From: UBA4660 sp034408895
GTDB lineage: Bacteria > Bacteroidota > Bacteroidia > Flavobacteriales_D > Sanyastnellaceae
Length of the DNA stretch: 64,000 nt
Direction of reading: 5' to 3'
NCBI GenBank assembly: GCA_034408895.1
Contig: JAWXCI010000019.1
Location: 23,244 to 87,243 of the forward strand
This document shows positions 57,515 to 64,000 of the stretch, piece by piece. Within the stretch, counting starts at the first letter, position 1. Every line of letters starts with the position of its first letter. The notes below the pieces were generated by a model. That model saw nothing but the letters and a program-made list of their open reading frames with translations. It did not search any database and was not told where the DNA came from. The position numbers were made by a program, and so were the translations under genes.

Positions 57515-59476
57515 ATGACAAAGGACACCCATGCAAAAACAGCCTCCAACTACACAGCGGATAACATTCAAAGCCTCGAGGGCATGGAGCACGTGCGCAT
57601 GCGTCCGGCCATGTACATCGGGGATATTTCTACCCGTGGCCTCCACCATCTCGTTTATGAAGTTATTGACAACTCTATTGACGAAGCAATGGCTGGCTAC
57701 TGCGATACCATCACTGTTGCGATCAATGCTGATAATTCCATTACGGTGGAAGATAATGGACGAGGCATTCCAGTGGACATGCACAAGAAGGAGGGCGTTT
57801 CTGCACTTCAAGTGGTGATGACCAAAATAGGGGCAGGTGGAAAGTTTGACAAAGGCTCTTACAAAGTCTCCGGGGGATTGCATGGTGTAGGTGTGAGTTG
57901 TGTAAATGCACTTTCCACCCACCTGCGTGCGGAGGTACATCGCGATGGAAAAGTGTGGGAGCAGGAATACAGCGAAGGAAAACCACTCTATCCGGCTCGC
58001 CCAATGGGTGATACCAACAAGCGGGGAACCATCGTAACATTCAAAGCGGACAATACCATTTTCGATGCAGTGGAATACAACTACGATACGCTTGCCGGCC
58101 GTGTGCGCGAATTATCGTTTCTCAATAAGGGAATCACGCTTGTGCTTACTGATCTAAGAAATGTTGACGATGCCGGAATTCCAAAATCAGAGACCTTCCT
58201 TTCAACCGAAGGCCTTGTTGAATTCGTAAGATATCTTGATGAGACCCGTCCTTCTATTATCCAGAAAATAATTTATATGGACAGGCCCAATGCCGAGATT
58301 CCTGTGGAGGTGGCGATGGTTTACAATGATTCTTTCAATGAAAATATTCACTCTTATGTAAACAACATCAATACGCACGAAGGTGGAACGCATCTTAGTG
58401 GTTTTAGGAGAGGACTCACTGCCACATTGAAAAATTTTGCCGAGAAAAGTGGTTTGCTGGAGAAACTGAAAATTGATATTTCACCGGATGATTTTCGTGA
58501 AGGTCTTACGGCCGTTGTATCAGTGAAAGTTGCGGAACCGCAATTTGAAGGGCAGACAAAAACCAAACTCGGAAACAAAGAAGCTGTGGCACCAGTGAGT
58601 CAGGTGGTGAGCGAAATGCTTGAAGCCTACCTCGAAGAAAATCCCAACGATGCCAGGCAGATTGTAAATAAAGTGGTGCTTGCGGCACAGGCCCGTCATG
58701 CAGCGAAAAAAGCCCGTGAACTGGTGCAGAGGAAAGGTGTTGGATATGGCGGAGGACTTCCAGGCAAACTGGCAGATTGTGCTGAAAAAGACCCCGGAAA
58801 ATCAGAATTGTTTTTAGTGGAAGGAGATTCGGCCGGTGGAACTGCTAAGCAGGGGCGCGACCGTAATTTCCAGGCGATACTTCCATTGCGTGGAAAAATC
58901 CTGAACGTGGAGAAAGCCATGCAACACAAAATTCTTGAGAACGAAGAAATCAGGAATATGTACACCGCCCTCGGTGTGTTTGTGGGAACGGAAGAGGACA
59001 GCAAGGCGCTCAACATTACAAAACTCCGTTACCATAAAGTGGTAATAATGTGCGATGCCGATGTGGATGGATCACACATTGAAACGCTTATTCTCACTTT
59101 CTTCTTTCGCCACATGCGCGAATTGATTGAAGAAGGCCACATCTTCATTGCCACGCCTCCCCTTTATCTAGTGCGGGAAGGAACCAAAGCGCAATACGCA
59201 TGGAACGAAGAACAACGCGATGTCTTTATTGCCGAGTTGAAAGGTGCCGGACAAGACAGCAGCGTAAACGTTCAGCGGTACAAGGGTCTGGGTGAAATGA
59301 ACGCAGAGCAACTATGGGAAACCACCATGAATCCAGAACACCGCACGTTGCGGAGAGTTACCATTGAAAATGCTGCCGAGTGCGACCACATTTTCTCCAT
59401 GCTGATGGGTGATGATGTTCCGCCACGCAGGGCATTTATCGAAGCGAATGCGAAGTATGCGAAGATTGATGTTTAA
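57515..59476 (+). CDS. gyrB: DNA gyrase subunit B
   Basis: GyrB is the ATPase subunit of DNA gyrase. The 653-residue product has the GHKL ATPase motifs YEVIDNSIDEAMAGYC, VEDNGRGIPVD and SGGLHGVGVSCVNALS, the transducer, and the TOPRIM motifs LVEGDSAGG and CDADVDGSHI, then the closing QRYKGLGEMNAEQLWETTM. A full-length normal gyrase B; no insertion in the TOPRIM domain. ATG at 57515 (MTKDTHAK) is used over a GTG at 57497. Followed by a bidirectional terminator at 59495. Confidence 0.97.
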   Translation: MTKDTHAKTASNYTADNIQSLEGMEHVRMRPAMYIGDISTRGLHHLVYEVIDNSIDEAMAGYCDTITVAINADNSITVEDNGRGIPVDMHKKEGVSALQVVMTKIGAGGKFDKGSYKVSGGLHGVGVSCVNALSTHLRAEVHRDGKVWEQEYSEGKPLYPARPMGDTNKRGTIVTFKADNTIFDAVEYNYDTLAGRVRELSFLNKGITLVLTDLRNVDDAGIPKSETFLSTEGLVEFVRYLDETRPSIIQKIIYMDRPNAEIPVEVAMVYNDSFNENIHSYVNNINTHEGGTHLSGFRRGLTATLKNFAEKSGLLEKLKIDISPDDFREGLTAVVSVKVAEPQFEGQTKTKLGNKEAVAPVSQVVSEMLEAYLEENPNDARQIVNKVVLAAQARHAAKKARELVQRKGVGYGGGLPGKLADCAEKDPGKSELFLVEGDSAGGTAKQGRDRNFQAILPLRGKILNVEKAMQHKILENEEIRNMYTALGVFVGTEEDSKALNITKLRYHKVVIMCDADVDGSHIETLILTFFFRHMRELIEEGHIFIATPPLYLVREGTKAQYAWNEEQRDVFIAELKGAGQDSSVNVQRYKGLGEMNAEQLWETTMNPEHRTLRRVTIENAAECDHIFSMLMGDDVPPRRAFIEANAKYAKIDV

Positions 59477-59494
59477 GTCAAAAGGATAAAAGTC

Positions 59495-59526
59495 AAAAGC
59501 CTTGCACCAACGTGTGAGGCTTTTTT
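59495..59526. terminator. Bidirectional terminator between gyrB and the ICMT gene
   Basis: AAAAGCCTTGCAC and GTGTGAGGCTTTT form a 13-bp stem (wobbles included) with a CAAC loop, with T-runs on both ends (TTTTTT after it on the plus strand; TTTTGAC on the minus). It serves the 3' ends of both convergent genes. Confidence 0.85.
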
Positions 59527-60287
59527 CATTCCACAAACTCCCTTCCCTCTACATCCAACACCTTGGTGTACTTTTTCAATGAACGAAGTGTGATGAAAAT
59601 CACAAACGAAATGATGAGAGCATACTTCCAGAAATCATCCAGCACATCGGTGCTGAAACTCTGCGTGAACATGTAATTTTTCATAACGTCAAGAAGTGCG
59701 AATGAAATGAAGATGGCGAAGAAACCATTGTACTCTCGTTTCAAAACATTCTTCAGCGAGAATTCAACGCCCGATTTTTTCCACTGAAAAACGTTTGGAA
59801 CGAAAGCAGGAACTTTTGCTGACCAATTCAAATACTGTTGTCCGAACTTGTTGCGAAGAAAAAATTCTTCGGCAAACATGATGCGTTCATAATACAGCCA
59901 GAATAGGAGTGAGCACACAATGGTGAACCACCAGTTTCCCACATAAATGATGATGCCCAGCCACATGAAAAAATTGCCGAGGTAGAGCGGATGACGAACA
60001 GCAGAATAAATTCCTTGGGTGTTCAACACTTCGGCCACTTGGCCATCTTTCGTGTTTCTGCCCGATGTTCCTTTTGGTGTGTAGCCGATGGTGATGACGC
60101 GAATGAGCAGACCAAAAAGCGAAACGCCTAAACATCCTATTGCCCATCGCAAGTCGAAATGTTCGTAGTGCGTGTCCCACTGCATTGCCACAACCAATGC
60201 TGCAAGTATGTAGAGAACAAGCGGCAGGAAACTGCGCCAGCGAAAAAGCATGTTGCCGCTTGAGTTGAATTCTTCGATCATTGCCAT
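59526..60287 (-). CDS. Isoprenylcysteine carboxyl methyltransferase-family membrane protein
   Basis: A 253-residue membrane protein with six to seven helices. The ICMT/phospholipid-methyltransferase cofactor motif is GIYSAVRHPLYLGNFFMWLG followed by YYERIMFAEEFFLRNKFGQQ, where RHPxY and the Glu pair bind SAM. The family methylates prenylated or lipid substrates at the membrane; bacterial members have unknown acceptors. The ATG at 60285-60287 is used; a TTTATTTG box lies a few bases upstream, giving a near-leaderless message. It is divergent from the permease gene through a repeat array. Confidence 0.9.
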   Translation of the reverse strand: MAMIEEFNSSGNMLFRWRSFLPLVLYILAALVVAMQWDTHYEHFDLRWAIGCLGVSLFGLLIRVITIGYTPKGTSGRNTKDGQVAEVLNTQGIYSAVRHPLYLGNFFMWLGIIIYVGNWWFTIVCSLLFWLYYERIMFAEEFFLRNKFGQQYLNWSAKVPAFVPNVFQWKKSGVEFSLKNVLKREYNGFFAIFISFALLDVMKNYMFTQSFSTDVLDDFWKYALIISFVIFITLRSLKKYTKVLDVEGREFVE

Positions 60288-60312
60288 GGGGGCAAATAAA
60301 AGAAATAGGCAA

Positions 60313-60421
60313 GCGGCAGTAGGGAGTAGGCAGTTGGCAGTAGGCAGTTGGCAGTCCGCAGACAACAACTTGTGGCTTCTGAACATGAGCCTGCCTACTG
60401 CCTACTGCCTACTGCCAACTG
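60313..60421. repeat. Inverted array of TAGGCAG(T) mini-repeats
   Basis: Left arm (60313-60355) has GCAGTAGGGAGTAGGCAG and repeated TTGGCAGTAGGCAG units; right arm (60391-60421) is the complement with CTGCCTACTG units and CCAACTG. The arms share about 25 bp and are separated by 35 bases. The array lies between two divergent promoters and ends one base before the minus-33 box of the permease promoter. A smaller version occurs at 44647-44765. Confidence 0.7.
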
Positions 60422-60452
60422 TTTGTTGCTAATTGCAAATTGTTTATTCTTG
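60422..60452 (+). promoter_or_regulatory. Promoter for the permease gene
   Basis: TTTG (60422-60425), exactly 19 bases, then TATTCTTG (60445-60452), one mismatch from TAnnTTTG. This is close to the full Bacteroidota promoter, 47 bases before the ATG at 60500. Confidence 0.6.
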
Positions 60453-60499
60453 CGCACTACCAAATTTTCATAACCATCATTCAAAAAAAAAAAAAATTT

Positions 60500-62113
60500 A
60501 TGGCGAATCTCTGGATAAAAAAACCACTGGCGAAACTGCTGGCCGAATCAAACGAATCAGGCGGATTGAAACGAACCCTTGGCTCCCGGGCATTGGTGTC
60601 TTTGGGCATAGGCGCCATTATAGGTGCAGGCCTGTTTTCTATTACGGGTGGCGCTGCCGCCAACAACGCGGGTCCGGCTGTCACCATATCATTCCTGATT
60701 GCTGCCGTGGCCTGTGCATTTGCAGGTTTGTGCTATGCGGAATTTGCATCCATGATACCGGTGGCCGGCAGTGCCTACACTTATAGTTATGCCACCATGG
60801 GCGAATTCATTGCTTGGATTATCGGCTGGGATTTGGTGCTGGAGTATGCGGTGGGGGCGGCAACAGTTTCCATTTCCTGGTCCAGGTATCTGCAACGATT
60901 TCTTGGGTACTACGACATGGAACTTTCACCGGCAATGACTATGTCACCTTTCACCACCACCACCCTTGCACATGATACCATGATTAATGGTAGTTTAGTG
61001 GCAAAAGACACCTTGGTGGATGGCGAGCTGCAAGCCACCGTTGTTGATGGCGCCCTTATGGGCGGCCAACTCACTGATGGGGTGTGGCAGGGAGCGGAAT
61101 TGGTTCAGGGTATGATAAACATGCCTGCGGTATTCATTGTAGTGCTGATGTCGCTCATTCTTATTCGCGGTACGCGCGGTTCTTCCAGGCTCAATGGAAT
61201 TATAGTTGCGCTGAAGGTGGCTGTAGTCCTCATATTTATTATCCTCGGCTGGGGCTATATCAATACAGCGAATTACTTGCCTTACGTTCCTGAAAACACA
61301 GGCAATTTTGGCGAATTTGGTTTCAGTGGAGTGGTGCGGGCAGCGGCCATTATTTTCTTTGCATTTATAGGGTTCGATGCGGTGAGTACCGCTGCACAGG
61401 AAGCCAAAAATCCGCAGAAGACTATGCCCATTGGCATACTTGGGTCGCTGGCAATTTGCACCGTTCTCTATTTATTATTTGCACATGTGATGACTGGAGT
61501 TACACCCTACACCTCCTTTGCAGGGCAAGATGGTATTGCCCCGGTGGCAGTGGCCATTGATCAGATGGGGCCGGTGGGGCCTGATGGTATCGTTACACCC
61601 GCTTACCCCTGGCTCAATAAAGCCATCATCATTGCCATTCTTGCAGGATATTCTTCGGTGATCATGGTGATGCTGATGGGGCAGTCGCGCGTTTTCTTTT
61701 CTATGTCGAAAGATGGTTTGTTGCCCTCCATTTTTTCAAGGGTTCATGCCACCTTTGGTACACCAGCCCGCAGCAATCTTATTATTATGCTTTTCGTGAG
61801 TTTGTTTGCCGCATTTGTACCGGTGCGGGTGGTGGGCGAAATGACCAGCATAGGAACTCTGCTTGCTTTTGCACTGGTGTGTATCGGAGTGATGATAATG
61901 AGAAAAAATATGCCCAATGCACCCCGTGCTTTCCGCACACCGTGGGTTCCTTTTGTGCCCATCATGGGGGTGCTTTCCTGCGTGTTTATGATGGCATTTC
62001 TGCCAGCCGATACGTGGCTGCGACTAATTATCTGGCTTGCCATAGGTATGGTAATTTATTTCTTCTACAGCCGCAAACGCAGCAAACTGAGATTGGAAGA
62101 AGAAGGCGCCTGA
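60500..62113 (+). CDS. APC-superfamily amino acid permease
   Basis: A 537-residue transporter with 12 membrane helices. TM1 has LGIGAIIGAGLFSITGGAAA, the substrate-binding unwound GAIIGAG motif. Other markers are FAGLCYAEFASMIPVAGSAY, FFAFIGFDAVSTAAQEAKNP (TM6) and MSKDGLLPSIFSRVH. It is close to the CAT/YfnA-type cationic amino-acid group. Between TM4 and TM5 is a hydrophilic loop of about 65 residues (residues 140-205) with repeated VDGxL or TDGxW turns, longer than usual. A homopolymer of 14 As precedes the ATG at 60500. Confidence 0.94.
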   Translation: MANLWIKKPLAKLLAESNESGGLKRTLGSRALVSLGIGAIIGAGLFSITGGAAANNAGPAVTISFLIAAVACAFAGLCYAEFASMIPVAGSAYTYSYATMGEFIAWIIGWDLVLEYAVGAATVSISWSRYLQRFLGYYDMELSPAMTMSPFTTTTLAHDTMINGSLVAKDTLVDGELQATVVDGALMGGQLTDGVWQGAELVQGMINMPAVFIVVLMSLILIRGTRGSSRLNGIIVALKVAVVLIFIILGWGYINTANYLPYVPENTGNFGEFGFSGVVRAAAIIFFAFIGFDAVSTAAQEAKNPQKTMPIGILGSLAICTVLYLLFAHVMTGVTPYTSFAGQDGIAPVAVAIDQMGPVGPDGIVTPAYPWLNKAIIIAILAGYSSVIMVMLMGQSRVFFSMSKDGLLPSIFSRVHATFGTPARSNLIIMLFVSLFAAFVPVRVVGEMTSIGTLLAFALVCIGVMIMRKNMPNAPRAFRTPWVPFVPIMGVLSCVFMMAFLPADTWLRLIIWLAIGMVIYFFYSRKRSKLRLEEEGA

Positions 62114-62157
62114 TGAATTTTACGAATGACGATGGAAGCTAATTGCCCTGCCTAATT

Positions 62158-62183
62158 CCCATCCCTCTTTGTGGAGGGATGGG
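62158..62183. terminator. Hairpin CCCATCCCTC-TTTGTG-GAGGGATGGG
   Basis: Perfect 10-bp arms with a six-base loop, 45 bases past the permease stop. No T-run follows, so it is either a weak terminator or a further palindromic mini-element; the efficient terminator is the next hairpin. Confidence 0.5.
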
Positions 62184-62222
62184 CCAAAACGTGGGTTGAG
62201 CAGGAATTACGAAATTCATAAA

Positions 62223-62258
62223 AAGAAAAAGACCCGCTCGTTAGCGGGGCTTTTTCTT
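62223..62258 (+). terminator. Rho-independent terminator after the permease gene
   Basis: AAGAAAAAGACCCGCT pairs with AGCGGGGCTTTTTCTT around CGTT; the T-rich side ends the stem. The following 62259-62585 has a tandem TTAACCTTAA repeat (62261-62280) and no gene. Confidence 0.85.
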
Positions 62259-62585
62259 GCTTAACCTTAATTAACCTTAACTACTCTTATTCAGAGAAGT
62301 TTTTCTAGATTGTTTTAAACCAATGAAACATTCTACATGCCTTGAAACGGGAGGTAGGGAAGGAGGGTTTCGTTTTCCACAACTTTTTTTCAACTATTTT
62401 CTGTTTTTGAGGATTGGCGCGGGTTTGCCGGTGGCAAAAAATCACCGGTGAGTGCAACGGGAACCTCTCCAGGTTCCGTGTGATTTCTACAATCTTCTTT
62501 AATCATAATGTAATGCCTGCATAACAGTGTAAGCCCAGTTTTGCCGTGCAATAATTCAGTTGCAAAAACTAAATTCACTCAAAAC

Positions 62586-62849
62586 ATGAAAGACAGCAAA
62601 AACGACCAGCGCGACCAGAAGAAATCTGGTAGCCAAACCAGTTCATCCTCGTCAAAGGATCACGGCACTAAGGAAACTGATTCTAAGAAGACAGCAGCAC
62701 AACGGGATCAATCAGAAAATCCTGACAAGAAAGGTGCATCTTCAACCCGCGGCCAGGAAGATGGCCAACGGGGCAAGGCATCAGACTCCGCATCGAAAGA
62801 CAGCGGAAACAAGTCTGGAAGTGAAAATGCAAACAAGCGGGGACTATAA
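62586..62849 (+). CDS. Small disordered hydrophilic protein, 87 aa
   Basis: An 87-residue protein made mainly of Lys, Asp, Ser, Gly, Gln and Asn with no hydrophobic core, starting MKDSKNDQRDQKKSGSQ. It is disordered and resembles hydrophilin or stress-induced KGG-type proteins in composition, but no true motif is seen. The ATG at 62586 is used; the 15 residues before it in the same frame are unlike the rest. It stands between a strong terminator and a GC-rich hairpin, so it is transcribed alone. It may protect macromolecules during drying or salt stress; this is a guess from composition. Confidence 0.6.
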   Translation: MKDSKNDQRDQKKSGSQTSSSSSKDHGTKETDSKKTAAQRDQSENPDKKGASSTRGQEDGQRGKASDSASKDSGNKSGSENANKRGL

Positions 62850-62954
62850 TTAAAAAAAGTTCTGGCGCACTCTGCCACAGCGGGAGTTCTTTGTTTTAAT
62901 AAACTACTTAGCCTTACTTCAAACTCTCATAGCTTGTGTGCAACAACTCTGCAT

Positions 62955-62976
62955 GGGGCGGGTATTATCCCGCCCC
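62955..62976. repeat. Perfect hairpin GGGGCGGG-TATTAT-CCCGCCCC
   Basis: 8-bp arms, six-base loop, 55 bases before the GTG of the sigma-like gene. It could end transcription of the small gene upstream, block ribosome access to a longer reading of the next gene, or be another mini-element. Confidence 0.5.
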
Positions 62977-63030
62977 GCGTGGGGTTTCTCTTTTAAACGC
63001 CAACTTATTTTTATACACTCCATTAAATAC

Positions 63031-63447
63031 GTGAACAATTTGAGTACTTCAAACTCCGCCCTCGAAAAGTTGTATGACACGTACGGCCCCATGGTCTATG
63101 GTCTTGCGTTGGACCTTTCCGCCAATGAGCAGGAAGCTGAAGAGCTATTGATAAGGTCGTTCCAAAAAGCTGATAGCCCTCAATTGTTTGTAAAGAACCA
63201 TGTAGCGACTTGTATGGCCTTGATAAAACTGGTGATCAGCATAGCACGGGAGCGATTGAACAACAGTTCAACAAAAAGAAATTTCCGGTTAAGTCAATTT
63301 GAGAAAAATCCTTTGCTGCACAAGTTTCTTTGCGAACAAGTGAGCATGGAAAGCCACTGCATAGAGAATGGATTGACACGACCGCAAGCAATGAAACAAA
63401 TACGTGAGGAATTTCTTGCGTTTAATAGAACTGAAAGAGCCAGCTAG
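63031..63447 (+). CDS. Sigma-70 region 2-like protein lacking region 4
   Basis: About 138 residues from the GTG at 63031. SALEKLYDTYGPMVYGLALD with LSANEQEAEELLIRSFQKA is a good match to region 2 of ECF sigma factors (core-binding and minus-10 recognition helices). After residue 75 the region 4 helix-turn-helix is absent; instead the C-terminus has ENGLTRPQAMKQIREEFLAF. It may be an inactive paralog, or a regulator that binds core RNA polymerase without DNA reading at minus-35. The start is uncertain; a longer frame from 62938 runs through a GC-rich hairpin. Confidence 0.6.
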   Translation: MNNLSTSNSALEKLYDTYGPMVYGLALDLSANEQEAEELLIRSFQKADSPQLFVKNHVATCMALIKLVISIARERLNNSSTKRNFRLSQFEKNPLLHKFLCEQVSMESHCIENGLTRPQAMKQIREEFLAFNRTERAS

Positions 63448-63525
63448 GGTATGTCTAATCCGGTTATGCATTAAATAGGAGCACGGCCGGGCAGGGGGGT
63501 TCCTGCATCAAATGCTGTGAAGTAA

Positions 63526-63605
63526 AACCCTTTCACCCCCAACCCGCTAAAGGGGGTGGTGCCGCAGTTGCCATTTCACGGTTAGGCGGTTCTCCCCTTT
63601 GAGGG
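63526..63605. repeat. Palindromic mini-element (family E)
   Basis: TTTCACCCCCAACCCGCTAA continuing AGGGGGTGGTGCCGCAG, then a second half with CGGTTAGGCGGTTCTCCCCT. The first part matches 27916-27947 in the reverse sense. Like that one it lies just past the 3' end of a minus-strand gene. Confidence 0.6.
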
Positions 63606-63618
63606 ACGCGGCTAATTC

Positions 63619-64000
63619 CTACACCTTCACCACTTTATAATGCACTGTAGCTCCACTCGCATTCTTTATTATCATATACGGTGATAATTCTGCCCAACCC
63701 AAACTTAACGCTGTGGCATTATTTAATGAGGTGCCTGCGGCAATGGTGATGAGGGTGGCGGGTTCGCCTGTGGTGGTGGCGCTGAAGCCTGTCTGGTATG
63801 GGTTTACGGGGTCGCCTATGAAGTTAAATACATGGTTGCCCTGTATTTCCGGGAAATCGGGATTGGCTTTGAGGCCCGTGTTGAGGTCATCCTCGCGGAT
63901 ATTGCCTATGGCATTGCTGGTTTCGTAGATTACATAATTATTGTATTTGGCCTCGTTGGTATCGTCATAAAAATCTTTACCAAACGATGCCAGCCGCACG
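63619..64000 (-). CDS. Partial secreted or surface protein, C-terminal part
   Basis: An open frame enters from the right edge and stops at 63619; 126 residues are visible. It contains NNYVIYETSNAIGNIREDDL, FPEIQGNHVFNFIGDPVNPY and ends KNASGATVHYKVVKV. It has the look of a beta-rich C-terminal domain of a large exported protein; no type IX secretion signal is recognised. The start is outside the window. No family can be named. Confidence 0.6.
   Translation of the reverse strand, partial: VRLASFGKDFYDDTNEAKYNNYVIYETSNAIGNIREDDLNTGLKANPDFPEIQGNHVFNFIGDPVNPYQTGFSATTTGEPATLITIAAGTSLNNATALSLGWAELSPYMIIKNASGATVHYKVVKV

Noticed and set aside
57377..57940. Long open frame on the minus strand across the gyrB start
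   Set aside because: It is antisense to gyrB codons and has no family features.

Overview
The window reads as chromosomal DNA from an environmental Bacteroidota bacterium, probably near Flavobacteriales or Chitinophagales. The indications are several TAnnTTTG minus-7 promoter boxes, few visible Shine-Dalgarno sites, and families typical of that phylum: a Nif3/zinc-ribbon-type gene pair, a DUF5777 barrel, paired POT transporters, an Lnb-type DUF4105 protein, TlpA/DUF4369 redoxins, and TSP3-like Asx-rich motifs. No rRNA, intact tRNA, CRISPR array, integrase or transposase was seen. Most of the window is ordinary core genome.

Layout. 1-4.6 kb: sugar-transfer and methyltransfer genes, a HEAT-like protein, a CoA-type Nudix hydrolase and aat. 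4.7-12 kb: outer-membrane barrel, rhomboid protease, PhoD phosphatase, SRPBCC proteins, a DEAH helicase, a lipoprotein. 12-19 kb: coiled-coil ribbon-family protein with nif3, lpxK, a TlpA lipoprotein, and an ECF sigma/anti-sigma pair. 19-22 kb: Rieske oxygenase, its reductase, and a PaaI-like thioesterase. 22-27.3 kb: PadR/PspC stress operon, an Lnb-like protein overlapping dapF. 27.4-31.4 kb: an accessory stretch with a broken TPR gene and an intact RloA/RloB (AbiL-like) defence pair. 31.5-37.5 kb: a split 2-oxoacid dehydrogenase E1, a redoxin, a ferredoxin, then a cytochrome/OB-fold/YceI/DUF5777 operon. 37.7-47.5 kb: thioredoxin, two POT transporters, DPP-IV-type peptidase, TSUP exporter, uracil-DNA glycosylase-like enzyme. 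47.5-57 kb: decayed toxin-antitoxin module, M1 peptidase, saccharopine dehydrogenase-like enzyme, giant TPR protein plus barrel. 57-64 kb: gyrB, isoprenylcysteine methyltransferase-like protein, amino-acid permease, a small disordered protein, a sigma-like fragment and a partial gene.

The most unusual theme is a dense set of short palindromic mini-elements from several families. Most are intergenic, but at least four lie inside conserved genes. Three are carried in frame (dapF, the Lnb-like gene, the saccharopine dehydrogenase-like gene). One splits the fused E1 gene and leaves a GTGA stop/start overlap. This resembles the behaviour of Rickettsia palindromic elements. Other points of note are a zinc-ribbon-family protein in which all four zinc cysteines are replaced, a toxin-antitoxin remnant bracketed by a 35-bp direct repeat of the M1 gene's 3' end, and several recent pseudogenes broken by single events.
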